From: CALGDE01 sp964655355
GTDB taxonomy: Bacteria > Cyanobacteriota > Cyanobacteriia > CACIAM-69d
Assembly: GCA_964655355.1 (NCBI GenBank)
Contig: CAZZMD010000007.1
Location: forward strand, 49,700 to 113,699
DNA: 64,000 nt
Direction of reading: 5' to 3'
The position numbers and the translations under genes were made by a program. Each line of letters begins with the position of its first letter. The stretch's first letter is position 1. Of this stretch, positions 1 through 7,889 are shown piece after piece. The notes under the pieces were generated by a model. The model worked only from the letters and a program-made list of their open reading frames with translations, was not told the origin of the DNA and did no database searches.

Positions 1-297
1 TCCGATGGTTGGATGCGCCATTGGGATATTACGGTGCCCTTTATGCGCCCCTATTTATTTTTGGTGGCAACGATTTCCGCGATTTCGGCAACGAAAGTCT
101 TTGAGGAAGTCTATGTGATGACCCAGGGAGGACCCCGCAATAGTTCCAAAACCTTGGTGTATTACCTGTACGACCAGGCGTTTAATGAGTTGGAAATGAG
201 CTACGCCTGCACCATCGGTTTGACCATGTTCCTAATGGTGTTGATTTTGTCGGCCCTACGGTTGGCGTTCGGCAAGACGGACGATGCGATCGCCTAG
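1..297 (+). CDS. Sugar ABC transporter permease, C-terminal part (5' truncated by window edge)
   Basis: The reading frame is open from base 1 and stops at 295-297, so only about the last 98 residues are present. It belongs to the MalF/UgpA type of inner-membrane permease of carbohydrate ABC importers. The visible part starts in the cytoplasmic coupling loop: ITVPFMRP corresponds to the end of the EAA loop that docks on the ATPase. A membrane helix follows, then the family-typical stretch VFEEVYVMTQGGP, and a final hydrophobic helix (IGLTMFLMVLILSALRL). The second permease, binding protein and ATPase are not visible and would lie upstream. The exact sugar cannot be inferred. The convergent lipid-kinase gene starts 23 bp beyond the stop. 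Confidence 0.85.
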   Translation, partial: SDGWMRHWDITVPFMRPYLFLVATISAISATKVFEEVYVMTQGGPRNSSKTLVYYLYDQAFNELEMSYACTIGLTMFLMVLILSALRLAFGKTDDAIA

Positions 298-320
298 GTT
301 TGTGCCCCTTTTTGTGCCCC

Positions 321-1301
321 TTAGATCGGCGGTGCTTTTGGGGGGGGATAGAGCCCGATCGCCCCTTGAGGGGGCGGGCTAAAGACCGTGATCGCCTGGC
401 GTTGAATCTCAAAGAGCACCGGGGTTTGGGTACTAATTTCCCCGTCCGTGTTGATGGGTTGGGGACGGGCCGTTTTGATATGGAATCGCTGGGCTTCCAG
501 CGTGCGGGCGGGGGCCACCTGGGCTAAATGTCCCCGATAGAGCGCCGGCAGAATATTGAGCATGTCCCACCAATGGCGGGTTTCCAGACTATATAGATCC
601 AGCCGCCCATCATCAATGGTGGCGTCCCAGGCGATCGCCATTCCGCCCCCATAAAACCGGCCATTGCCCACTGCAATCTGGACCGTATGAACCCGAAACC
701 GTTCGTCCTCCGTTTCAATGGTGGCCCGGAAGGGGCGGGAGTGGAGCATGGTTTGGGCTGCGGCCACCAGATAGGCAAAGACGCCCCATTGCTTCTTCGC
801 CTCCCGGGTGAGCCGTTCGGTAATATCCACACTCAGCCCCAAACTGGCCACATTAAAAAAAGGATGTTTATTGGCCAATCCCACATCAATCCGATGCTGA
901 TACCCCTGGGCAATCACATCACAGGCCCCCTTCAACTCTGGCGGAATACCCAAGGTGCGCGCCAAATCATTAGCAGTTCCCAACGGCAAGATTCCCAAGG
1001 GAAGCTGAGTTTTCATCAGCCCGGGCAGGGATGCATTCAAGGTGCCATCGCCCCCGCCAATAATCACACAGTCCACCTTGTCCTGATGGCGTTCAATAAT
1101 CTTCGGCAAATCTTCGGGATGTTGGGTCGAGCGGAAGGTGAGTTCTAATCCCTGCTCTTCCAACTGGGCGATCGCCGGTCCCAAGGCCGCTGCCCCCCGG
1201 CGAGATTTGGCATTGACCAATAACAATCCATGACGGGGCGATCGCCTATTCCCCCCCGGCGGACTCCCCCCCGATAAATCCCTGCGCGTTGAATTGGTCA
1301 T
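321..1301 (-). CDS. Diacylglycerol/lipid kinase family protein (YegS/DagK-like)
   Basis: 326 residues with the DAGK catalytic domain, predicted to phosphorylate a lipid such as diacylglycerol using ATP. The nucleotide-binding signature GGGDGTLN lies at residues 82-89, followed by LGILPLGTANDLART at about 102-116, both characteristic of the YegS/DgkB family. The C-terminal half is the beta-sandwich usual for these soluble kinases. The first ~22 residues are Gly/Pro/Arg-rich and may be a nonconserved extension. ATG at 1301 is used. It converges with the ABC permease. The lipid substrate cannot be assigned from sequence; the fold is also used for sphingoid bases and other lipids. Confidence 0.88.
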   Translation of the reverse strand: MTNSTRRDLSGGSPPGGNRRSPRHGLLLVNAKSRRGAAALGPAIAQLEEQGLELTFRSTQHPEDLPKIIERHQDKVDCVIIGGGDGTLNASLPGLMKTQLPLGILPLGTANDLARTLGIPPELKGACDVIAQGYQHRIDVGLANKHPFFNVASLGLSVDITERLTREAKKQWGVFAYLVAAAQTMLHSRPFRATIETEDERFRVHTVQIAVGNGRFYGGGMAIAWDATIDDGRLDLYSLETRHWWDMLNILPALYRGHLAQVAPARTLEAQRFHIKTARPQPINTDGEISTQTPVLFEIQRQAITVFSPPPQGAIGLYPPPKAPPI

Positions 1302-1417
1302 AGCCCGACTCTTCCCACCCTAGCGTCACCGGTTCAACGTCTCTAGCGTCTCTGTCGATATTAGTCGATACTGCCAGCAGAAATCAGGGGAACGTGGCGA
1401 AAATAAAAGCACAAACT

Positions 1418-1452
1418 AAAAAAGGAATTGGTCATTCATCGACCAACTCCTT
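1418..1452 (-). terminator. Rho-independent terminator after tRNA-fMet
   Basis: Arms 1422-1433 and 1441-1452 pair over 12 positions around a 7-nt loop with one mismatch. On the minus strand the stem is followed by a run of six T (1423-1418, overlapping the stem base). It lies 17 bp past the 3' end of the initiator tRNA. Confidence 0.85.
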
Positions 1453-1468
1453 CTCTAACTAATTCACT

Positions 1469-1545
<77 letters not shown>

Positions 1546-1612
1546 TTGCGCTTTACAAGTATAGACACAGCATCTTGAAAGCGCAACCCTAATCATGAAC
1601 TTTTTTGGGGGC

Positions 1613-1662
1613 AGCCCTTGAGGTCTTCTGGGACGCCGAAAATCCAGGACTCAAGGGCTTTT
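1613..1662. other. 10-bp perfect inverted repeat between livK-like gene and tRNA-fMet
   Basis: AGCCCTTGAG at 1613-1622 is exactly complementary to CTCAAGGGCT at 1650-1659, with 27 nt between. The plus-strand copy ends in TTTT; the minus strand has no T run after the hairpin. It sits just after the stop codon of the minus-strand LivK-like gene, so it could be that gene's 3' end (processing or weak terminator). A plus-strand terminator would have nothing upstream to stop. Confidence 0.45.
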
Positions 1663-1669
1663 CAGGGAT

Positions 1670-2983
1670 TTACTCCCCGCCTAACTCCACCTTGTCGGTG
1701 ACATCAATCTTGCCGGAGTCCTGAACGGTCCACACGTCATAATTGCCGATCACGTCGCCGTTCTCATCAATATCGACGTTGCCGCTCGCCCCCTGGAAGT
1801 TGATTTCCTCTCCCTCCTGCAGAAGCTTCAAACCCTCACAGATATCGTTGACTTCCTGCCCCGGCGCGTTGGCCACATCCCGCAGCTTGGATTGAATCCC
1901 CGTGCCGGTATTCTCTCCCGCTGCCTGGGCCGCCAACATCAAGAGCGAGGTGGCATCCCATGTCTGGGGGACAAAAGCACCGGGAGCCTTACCCAGTTTT
2001 TCTTGGATGAGCGCTTCCAAGGCTGCCAAACCCACCCCATCGGCACCGGGCACCGTTCCGATCGCCCCGGCAATAATGGGCTTACCGTCGACATCCTGGC
2101 CCACCTGGGCGGGGAAATCTTCCGTTTTGACCCCATCCGTCAGCATAATTTGGACCCCTTCCGACAGCCCCTGCTCATAGGCCGCCTTCAGCAGCAATGC
2201 CCCGGTTTCCACATAGAGGATGGCGGCAACGGCGTCGGGCTTTTCGCCGAATGCGGCACTGGCTTCCGTGGTGAACGTGGCCGCTTGGGGGTCGTAGCGG
2301 GTGGGATTATCGGCATTGACGACGGTGCCCCCCAAGGCTTCAAAGGCTTCGATAAACCGCTGTTCAAATTCGATGCCGTAGTCATTATTAATGGCCACCG
2401 TCGCAACGGTCTTATAGCCGCGATCGCTCGCTAGTTGGGCCAATGCCTCGGCCTGGTAGGTATCTGGCGGAGCCGTGCGCGCCCAAAACCCTTTAAAGTC
2501 GCCGTTAGCAGCCCGTTCCGTAAATAGGGGGCTGGTGCTGCCGGGGGAAATCATCATCACCTTATTGCGCACGGCCACATCCACGCCCGCCATGGAGACA
2601 CTGCTGGCGAAGGAACCGACCACGCCGGCCACCTGATCCACTTCCGCCAACTTCGTCATCCCCTCTGCACCGGTGGTGGGGGTGGTCTGGTCATCGGCGG
2701 TAATCAGCTCGACGGGGGCACCATTGACGCCACCGCAGGCATTCACCTGGTCCACCAATAGGGGCAGCACCTCCAGCATCGGTTGACCGATGGAGGACAG
2801 ATCACCGGTCGCCGGCAATAGTGCCCCCAATTTCAATCCGCCCTCGGTGCCACCGCCGTCCCCTGCCGGGGCTTCACAGCCGGCGATCGCGCCCGCCGCC
2901 AGGGCGATCGCCGCCGTCATCCGGGCCATGGATCGCCAACTACGTTTTGCGGATCCCCAACGGGTCATACAAAAATTTTTCAT
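1670..2983 (-). CDS. ABC transporter substrate-binding lipoprotein, LivK/branched-chain amino-acid type
   Basis: 437 residues from the ATG at 2983, chosen because AAGGAGAG stands 4-11 bases upstream on the minus strand. The N-terminus has an Arg-rich n-region, a hydrophobic core and a lipobox (AIAGC, Cys at about residue 36), so the product should be a lipid-anchored periplasmic binding protein. The body matches type I periplasmic binding folds: KLGALLPATGDLSSIGQPM, then VVGSFASSVSMAGVDVAVRN, and the hinge segments. Such proteins bind amino acids, amides, urea or short peptides; which one is not evident. No permease or ATPase is adjacent, so it is an orphan subunit. A fold-prone region (3113-3243) lies in its upstream spacer. 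Confidence 0.88.
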   Translation of the reverse strand: MKNFCMTRWGSAKRSWRSMARMTAAIALAAGAIAGCEAPAGDGGGTEGGLKLGALLPATGDLSSIGQPMLEVLPLLVDQVNACGGVNGAPVELITADDQTTPTTGAEGMTKLAEVDQVAGVVGSFASSVSMAGVDVAVRNKVMMISPGSTSPLFTERAANGDFKGFWARTAPPDTYQAEALAQLASDRGYKTVATVAINNDYGIEFEQRFIEAFEALGGTVVNADNPTRYDPQAATFTTEASAAFGEKPDAVAAILYVETGALLLKAAYEQGLSEGVQIMLTDGVKTEDFPAQVGQDVDGKPIIAGAIGTVPGADGVGLAALEALIQEKLGKAPGAFVPQTWDATSLLMLAAQAAGENTGTGIQSKLRDVANAPGQEVNDICEGLKLLQEGEEINFQGASGNVDIDENGDVIGNYDVWTVQDSGKIDVTDKVELGGE

Positions 2984-3112
2984 CTCGCTCTCCTTCACAC
3001 ATACACACGTGCAAACGTAATATCGCCGATGTGGGTACATCGACGGGCGATCGCGGGTAACGCTGTGATGGGTTGCAGTGATATACCCGTCACGCTGGCC
3101 CCCGAAGCAATA

Positions 3113-3243
3113 CGCCTCAGACCAGCATTAACGTAAATCTTGTTCCTTGCAAGGGCTTGGTAGCGACGATAACGTGAGGGGCTAGCCCGTCCTATTCCCT
3201 TGGAAGGCTGGTATGGGCGGCGAATCCCTTAATGCTTGAGGCG
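3113..3243. ncRNA. Candidate structured RNA or leader of unknown identity
   Basis: CGCCTCA (3113-3119), a 4-nt bulge and AGCATTAA (3124-3131) pair perfectly with TTAATGCT (3229-3236) and TGAGGCG (3237-3243), giving a 15-bp closing stem with one bulge. Inside are further self-complementary blocks: CCTTGCAAGG, GGGCTAGCCC, and CCAGC with GCTGG. On the minus strand this would be an untranslated leader of the LivK-like lipoprotein, downstream of tRNA-Ser; on the plus strand it would be free-standing. I do not recognise a known family. No open frame explains it. Confidence 0.4.
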
Positions 3244-3285
3244 GCAACTGTAGGCCGTAAAGGCATTAGACCCAAAAAGATTGAA

Positions 3286-3376
3286 CGGAGAAGGAGGGAT
3301 TCGAACCCTCGGAGCGCCCTAATTAGCACTCAATAGATTAGCAATCTACCGCTTTCGACCACTCAGCCACTTCTCC
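3286..3376 (-). tRNA. tRNA-Ser (GCU)
   Basis: A class II tRNA of 91 nt without encoded CCA. The acceptor stem GGAGAAG pairs with CTTCTCC, followed by G73. The anticodon GCU lies in TTGCTAA. There is a long variable arm typical of serine tRNAs, and the T loop reads GGTTCGAATCC. It reads AGC/AGU codons. The LivK-like gene lies downstream on the same strand with the fold-prone spacer between. Confidence 0.96.
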
Positions 3377-3705
3377 ACGGTATGCCATTTAATTTTCTCG
3401 GCACGAACAGAATGATAACAGACCAATTCCAAAATGACGCAGAAAAATAGTGCGGAAATGGGGTTCTTTCTCGGGATTTGTTGGTAAGGGGTGGGCTGAT
3501 CGAGAAAAATCCCGGGCCATCGGGGCATCGGACCCGTAAAAGGGATCGGGTGGGGTTCGGACTTTTCCCCTCGCGATCGCCCCGCTTCGCCCTTTACGCT
3601 GGGCACAGTTTCAAAATCTGTGCTTGATCTACGCCTGATCTGCGCCTAACCCCCGCTCCAAGCACCCCTAAACCATCCCCCCCGACAGAAAGAGGTTTTT
3701 AAGGA
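3377..3705. other. Intergenic spacer between tRNA-Ser and dnaJ-like gene
   Basis: About 330 bp with no convincing gene. It must contain the divergent promoters for tRNA-Ser and the DnaJ-like gene. An 11-nt head-to-tail duplication with one mismatch (TGATCTACGCC, TGATCTGCGCC) lies at 3625-3646. A minus-strand open frame across the region has no recognisable protein character and overlaps the tRNA. Confidence 0.5.
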
Positions 3706-4743
3706 ATGGCTGCCACCGACTTCAAAGACTATTACGCCATTCTGGGGCTGTCGAAGACGGCGGGGGCAGACGAAATCAAGAAGAATTATCGCCGGCTGGC
3801 GCGCAAATATCACCCCGATATGAATCCGGGCGATCGCGCTGCTGAGGCACGGTTCAAGGAGATTAACGAAGCCTACGAGGTTTTATCCGACAGCGCTAAG
3901 CGAAAGAAGTATGACCAGTTTGGCCAATATTGGCAGCAGGCGGACCGGATGGGCGGCGCTCCCTGGGGGGGGGGACGTGCTGGCGGGGCGGGGTTCGATG
4001 AGTTTGAGTTTGGCCGCTACAACAGTTTCGATGATTTTATTAATGAATTGCTAGGGCGTTTTGGCGGACCCGGTGGCGCAAGCAGTGGCCCCCGTACCAG
4101 CTATAACTATCGAACGTCGCCGGGGGCGGGGGGCAATGGTTTTAGTGGGTTTTCGGGTTTTGATAGCAATTTTGCCGGGGCGTCCAGCAATGGTGCCACG
4201 GGTAGCAGTGGCGATCGCGAGGCAACTTTAACCCTGAGTTTTAGCGAGGCCTTTAACGGCACCCAAAAGCGCTTAAGTGTTGGTGGGTCGACGATTAATG
4301 TGCGTATTCCCCCCGGTGCGAAGCCCGGCAGCAAAATTCGCCTGCGGGGTAAGGGGCAATATGACGCCTACTCTGGCCAGCGGGGGGATTTATATTTGAA
4401 AGTCAGTCTTAGTCCCCATGACTTTTTTGAATTTGATGGGGATAACTTAGTGTGTGAGGTAGCGATCGCCCCCGATGAAGCGGTATTGGGCGCAAAAATC
4501 GACGTACCGACTCCCGATGGAACGGTCACCGTTAATGTACCGGCGGGGGTGAAATCGGGACAGTGCTTGCGGTTGCGGGGCAAAGGTTGGGTGAAGTCCG
4601 GCGGCCAGCGCAGCGATCAGGTGGTCCGTTTGCAAATTACCTGTCCTAAAACCATTTCTACGGCCGAGCGAGAAGCCTATGAAAAAGTCCGCGAAGCCCG
4701 CACCTACGATCCACGCCAATCCTTAAAATCAGTCAAGTTGTAA
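3706..4743 (+). CDS. DnaJ-family co-chaperone without zinc finger (CbpA-like, type II)
   Basis: 345 residues. A J domain occupies residues 1-70 with the HPD tripeptide at 36-38, which stimulates Hsp70 (DnaK) ATPase. A Gly/Phe/Ser-rich region follows (about 80-165), then two C-terminal substrate-binding beta domains (about 170-330, including IRLRGKGQ and LRLRGKGW repeats). The CxxCxGxG zinc centre of classical DnaJ is absent, which makes it a type II/CbpA-like protein. AGAGG lies about 13 bases before the ATG at 3706, with AAGGA immediately before it. A 7-bp hairpin with TTTT follows the stop. dnaK and grpE are not in the window, consistent with a solitary paralogue. Confidence 0.92.
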   Translation: MAATDFKDYYAILGLSKTAGADEIKKNYRRLARKYHPDMNPGDRAAEARFKEINEAYEVLSDSAKRKKYDQFGQYWQQADRMGGAPWGGGRAGGAGFDEFEFGRYNSFDDFINELLGRFGGPGGASSGPRTSYNYRTSPGAGGNGFSGFSGFDSNFAGASSNGATGSSGDREATLTLSFSEAFNGTQKRLSVGGSTINVRIPPGAKPGSKIRLRGKGQYDAYSGQRGDLYLKVSLSPHDFFEFDGDNLVCEVAIAPDEAVLGAKIDVPTPDGTVTVNVPAGVKSGQCLRLRGKGWVKSGGQRSDQVVRLQITCPKTISTAEREAYEKVREARTYDPRQSLKSVKL

Positions 4744-4758
4744 ATCTATCCAGAAGAG

Positions 4759-4789
4759 CTTGAGACTATTACTCGACCTCTCAAGTTTT
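4759..4789 (+). terminator. Probable terminator of the dnaJ-like gene
   Basis: CTTGAGA (4759-4765) pairs with TCTCAAG (4779-4785), followed by TTTT. It is 16 bp after the dnaJ-like stop and before the convergent DUF1993 gene. Confidence 0.65.
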
Positions 4790-4812
4790 GACTGCCTTTG
4801 AATGCTTAAGCG

Positions 4813-5325
4813 TCACCCCTGTTTCAGGAGAGGCACTAGGTGAATCATATAATCGCGCTTGCCAATGGGCACACCTGCCATGCGAAGAATATCGTAGGCG
4901 GTCACTAAATGGAAATAGAAGTTTGGTATTAGGAAATCATTGACATAGGCGCTACCAGACATCTCCATATACAGATCCTTGCCCAAATCGATGCGGGTCG
5001 TCTCTTCCAACTTTTCGTCATCAATATCGATTGATGAAAGCAACGCTTTAGTATTTGCTATGTGCTCGCGGGCCTGCGCTAGAGAGGTCACTTCCGGATC
5101 TAGATTATCCATGGGTTTACCGTCACACCACAGGGCAAAGTTGCGGGGTTGATTACAGGAAAAAGCGATTTGTGTCCCAAAGGGCAACATGTCAGCCGCA
5201 ATCCGCTCCTGCAAAAAAGCTTCACTTCCATTGAAATGGGTTTGAGCTGACTTTAAAAGATGCTCAAGCATGGTTAGGCGGCTTTCAAAGGTATCCCTAA
5301 AGGAATTAATAGTCTGATTGGGCAT
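4813..5325 (-). CDS. DUF1993 family protein
   Basis: 170 residues, a typical full length for DUF1993, an all-alpha family distantly related in fold to DinB four-helix bundles. Family-like features are the N-terminal helix with RDTFESRLTMLEHLLKSA, the central FALWCDGKP and the C-terminal FYFHLVTAYDILRMAGVPIG. Biochemical function is unknown. AGGAAA lies about 9 bases before the ATG at 5325. The gene is visibly less GC-rich than its neighbours and has no HIP1 site, which may mean relatively recent acquisition. It is convergent with the dnaJ-like gene. Confidence 0.82.
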   Translation of the reverse strand: MPNQTINSFRDTFESRLTMLEHLLKSAQTHFNGSEAFLQERIAADMLPFGTQIAFSCNQPRNFALWCDGKPMDNLDPEVTSLAQAREHIANTKALLSSIDIDDEKLEETTRIDLGKDLYMEMSGSAYVNDFLIPNFYFHLVTAYDILRMAGVPIGKRDYMIHLVPLLKQG

Positions 5326-5393
5326 CTTGATAATTTCCTGAAACCTATTTTAAAGAGCCTAGAGAAAGATCCTAGAAATAGTTTGATTTATAT

Positions 5394-5480
5394 CAATTTG
5401 ATGTGTGCCAATTTGATGTATACCAAACAGTCATTGCACGGCGTGAGATTGTTTTACTGACAAAGCTTTACTGGCAAAGC
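5394..5480. repeat. Two separate short tandem duplications in one spacer
   Basis: CAATTTGATGTGTGC at 5394-5408 is followed directly by CAATTTGATGTATAC at 5409-5423 (15-nt unit, two mismatches). TTTACTGACAAAGC at 5453-5466 is followed directly by TTTACTGGCAAAGC at 5467-5480 (14-nt unit, one mismatch). They lie between the divergent DUF1993 and TPR genes, where the promoters should be. Confidence 0.85.
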
Positions 5481-5624
5481 CCTGTTCACTAAAAAGCAGC
5501 CTTGTATCCCTTTCTAACTTGCCCCATTGAGAGTGTCATGTTCGTAAATCCGGATTGGGCACCAGGGAGAGCCCCAGGGATTGCTACAACAGAAGGAGCG
5601 TTATTTGCAGTAGGGGCACATGCC

Positions 5625-6767
5625 ATGGCAGGTCCGGCGGGCTTGGATCAGGTGATTGCGGCGTTTAAACGGAAGGAATATCGCACCGCTGCCCGGTTGT
5701 TAAATCCCCTGTTGCAATCCCATGGCGAGGATCCGTGGGTGCAGGTCTATGCGGCGCGGCTCCATGAGCTGTCGGGCAAACGGGCGATCGCCGAGCCTAT
5801 CTATCGCAAACTCTTGCAAAATACGACGTCCCCGAACCCGAAAATTTTGAACTTGGCGCGGCAGGGGCTCCAGCGTCTGGAGCAGGCGGATCATGCTCGT
5901 CGTCAGGGGGAATTAGCAAAAGTCCGTCAACAGGTGACGGGCCAGGGTAGTCAACGGAATAATGCCTTATTTGTCCTGGAACCCCTGCCGGAAGGGGGCG
6001 ATCGCAAAACGGCGGCTCAGTCCCTATCGAAAATTTTTGACCTGGATGCCTATAGCGCCCGTCTGCAAATTCCATCGCGGGAGGTGCGGGTCTATCGATT
6101 GGGACCGTTGGCGGAGTTGAAAATTTATGAGCAGGAGTTGCGATCGGCGGGGTTGCCCTGTTTTGCGGTGCCGTTGGCGGAGATTCACCAAACAAAGGTT
6201 TTTCAAGTGCGCTATCTGGAGACGGTGGAACCCCAAATCACCGTTGTCTGCGAGAACGAATCGGGGCAGATGGGGCGCATTCAATTTGGGTGGAATGAGG
6301 TGACCAGTCGGGCGACGGGGGATTTGCCGTTGTTGAGTTCGGTGGTGGATTTGGATGCGCGGGGCAAGCTGATGCGGCGGGAACAGGTGCAGGATTTTGC
6401 CCAGGTGATGGATTTACATTTGGGCGATCGCCGGACCATTTTGCGCCTGGTGGATAGTCAATATCAGTTTGACCAGGGGGTGGATTTTGTCCCGGTGGCG
6501 TTTTTGGAGGAGAAAAATCACCAGCAGGTGCGCCCTACCCGTCGGACCCAATGGAATGCGGTCACCGGCTTTTTTGATCAGCAATTACCGGATGCGCCCG
6601 CCCGCGATCAACTGGACCCCTTTGCGGCGACGGTGAGCGATCGCGAGGATTTGTTGTTGGATATCAAGCCCCATTTGCACCTGGCTCGCCGCCATGACAA
6701 TCCCATTGATGCGATTTTTCAGCTCTATAGCGCCCTGATTGCCTGGCGCGGGATGAATGGGGTATAG
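5625..6767 (+). CDS. TPR-like cyanobacterial protein of unknown function
   Basis: 380 residues from the ATG at 5625; the frame is open further upstream to 5502, but the conserved-looking part begins MAGPAGLDQVIAAF. An N-terminal tetratricopeptide-like segment follows (AAFKRKEYRTAARLLNPLLQ, then WVQVYAARLHELSGKRAIAE), a fold used for protein-protein contacts. The remaining ~290 residues match no family I know, with alternating beta and alpha character (VYRLGPLAELKIYEQELR; FQVRYLETVEPQITVVC). No signal peptide or membrane helix is evident. The 2Fe-2S ferredoxin follows by 35 bp on the same strand, so the two may be co-transcribed. The start is uncertain. Confidence 0.7.
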   Translation: MAGPAGLDQVIAAFKRKEYRTAARLLNPLLQSHGEDPWVQVYAARLHELSGKRAIAEPIYRKLLQNTTSPNPKILNLARQGLQRLEQADHARRQGELAKVRQQVTGQGSQRNNALFVLEPLPEGGDRKTAAQSLSKIFDLDAYSARLQIPSREVRVYRLGPLAELKIYEQELRSAGLPCFAVPLAEIHQTKVFQVRYLETVEPQITVVCENESGQMGRIQFGWNEVTSRATGDLPLLSSVVDLDARGKLMRREQVQDFAQVMDLHLGDRRTILRLVDSQYQFDQGVDFVPVAFLEEKNHQQVRPTRRTQWNAVTGFFDQQLPDAPARDQLDPFAATVSDREDLLLDIKPHLHLARRHDNPIDAIFQLYSALIAWRGMNGV

Positions 6768-6802
6768 GTACACGAATACCTGTTTCCAGAGGAGCGACTA
6801 CC

Positions 6803-7150
6803 ATGCCTATCGTACGTGCCGCCGGCAAAGTGATTCAGTGTGAAACCGGGGCCAATCTACGCCAGGTTTTGCTGAAGGCTGGGGTCGCCCTCTATAACGG
6901 CAATGCGACGGTGATTAACTGTCGCAGCATTGGCACCTGTGGTACCTGTGCCGTGCGCATTGAAGGTACGCCGGACGCCGTGAACGAAGCGAACTGGCGC
7001 GATCGCACCCGTCGGTCGTTGCCCCCCCATGAGGGCGATCGCGATTTACGGTTGGCCTGTCAAACCCAGGTATTGGGGGACATTGCGGTGACTAAATATG
7101 ACGGATTTTGGGGGCAGGGAACGGAGCCTGTTTGGACGGCGGATAGTTAG
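6803..7150 (+). CDS. 2Fe-2S ferredoxin domain protein
   Basis: 115 residues with a plant-type ferredoxin fold. Four cysteines at residues 40, 46, 49 and 86 form CX5CX2C...C (CRSIGTCGTC and LACQ), expected to ligate a [2Fe-2S] cluster for one-electron transfer. The CX5CX2C spacing differs by one from photosynthetic ferredoxin PetF (CX4CX2C), so it is one of the divergent soluble ferredoxins, with unknown partner. GAGGAG lies about 9 bases before the ATG. It follows the TPR-like gene closely and ends just before the convergent PPC-like gene. Confidence 0.88.
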   Translation: MPIVRAAGKVIQCETGANLRQVLLKAGVALYNGNATVINCRSIGTCGTCAVRIEGTPDAVNEANWRDRTRRSLPPHEGDRDLRLACQTQVLGDIAVTKYDGFWGQGTEPVWTADS

Positions 7151-7171
7151 CGCTCCCTGCTCGCCAGATTT

Positions 7172-7714
7172 TTATAGGGGACGGAGACGGGTCACTTTGA
7201 GGTCAAATTTACCGCCGGGGGAGTTGCCAAAGGCTTGGACGCGGATGGTGTATTCCCCTTCGGTTTCAATGCTGGTGAAGATGCGGGAATGGGTGCTACC
7301 GTCGCCGCGATCATCGTTTTCGACCAGGGTGGTGCCATCGTCTGCAATCAGCAAAACCACCGTGTCAAATTCATCGGACGTTAGTTCAATTTCTAGGCGA
7401 TCGCCCGTTTTGACCGAAATCCGATAATCCCGCGCAAAGCCGCCGGACCCGGTGGGAATGTCGTTGGTGGTGATTTCGCCGCTGATGGCATTGGACGCGG
7501 GCAGGGGTTCGGGCTTGTACATCTCCGAGGGGGCCGCGATCGCCGGAAGGGCGCATCCCAGCACGGCTAAGCCCGCCAAGATTTTTAATTCGAGTTTTGC
7601 GGCGCTATTTACCCAGTCGGCGAACCGGTGGATTGATTTCGCCCCAAAAACCTTGTCCCCTGTCCCAGAGTTGATTGCCACTATTGCGTTCTCCCATTCA
7701 CCAAAAAAATTCAC
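7172..7714 (-). CDS. Secreted PPC-domain-like protein
   Basis: A GTG at 7714 gives 180 residues, but the start is uncertain (another GTG at 7681 is possible). The frame continues upstream to a TTG at 7828, but that part only reads through a DNA tandem repeat. An export signal is clear (LKILAGLAVLGCALPAIAA, cleavage probably after AIAA). The mature part is a bacterial pre-peptidase C-terminal type beta-sandwich: DYRISVKTGDRLEIEL, then FDTVVLLIADDGTTLVENDD, SRIFTSIETEGEYTIRVQ. Such domains occur on secreted proteases but also stand alone, as here. Its role is unknown. It is convergent with the ferredoxin. Confidence 0.72.
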   Translation of the reverse strand: MNFFGEWENAIVAINSGTGDKVFGAKSIHRFADWVNSAAKLELKILAGLAVLGCALPAIAAPSEMYKPEPLPASNAISGEITTNDIPTGSGGFARDYRISVKTGDRLEIELTSDEFDTVVLLIADDGTTLVENDDRGDGSTHSRIFTSIETEGEYTIRVQAFGNSPGGKFDLKVTRLRPL

Positions 7715-7777
7715 GGTCCCGGTCGGAATCGCTATCCCAATTGTATGAATCCCATTGACGAACTGCCATCGACATTG

Positions 7778-7830
7778 TGCCAGACGAAAAGTTGCCAGAC
7801 GAAAAGTTGCCAGACAGAAATTTGCCAAAC
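7778..7830. repeat. 15-nt tandem repeat, three copies plus a partial
   Basis: TGCCAGACGAAAAGT occupies 7778-7792 and again 7793-7807. A diverged copy TGCCAGACAGAAATT is at 7808-7822, then a partial copy TGCCAAAC. Because the unit is a multiple of three, a spurious reading frame (LATFRLATFRLA) runs through it into the PPC-like gene. It lies in the divergent promoter region between the PPC-like gene and the helicase. Confidence 0.9.
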
Positions 7831-7889
7831 TCCGACCTGCTCAACGACAACGTGACAGACTGGGAAATATTGGCGGTTGGGGATAGGCT

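Noticed and set aside
1892..2434. Long plus-strand open frame opposite the LivK-like gene
   Set aside because: Antisense to a clear gene, no family character and skewed amino-acid use; it is a by-product of GC-rich codon structure. Many similar antisense frames (for example 15749-16510 and 47501-48136) were dropped for the same reason.
3205..3262. Resemblance to a cobalamin riboswitch core (GAATCC followed by GGCAACTGTA on the plus strand)
   Set aside because: Spacing between the blocks is too long, the B12 box is missing, no cobalamin gene follows on the plus strand (tRNA-Ser is antisense), and the 15-bp stem at 3113-3243 competes with that fold.
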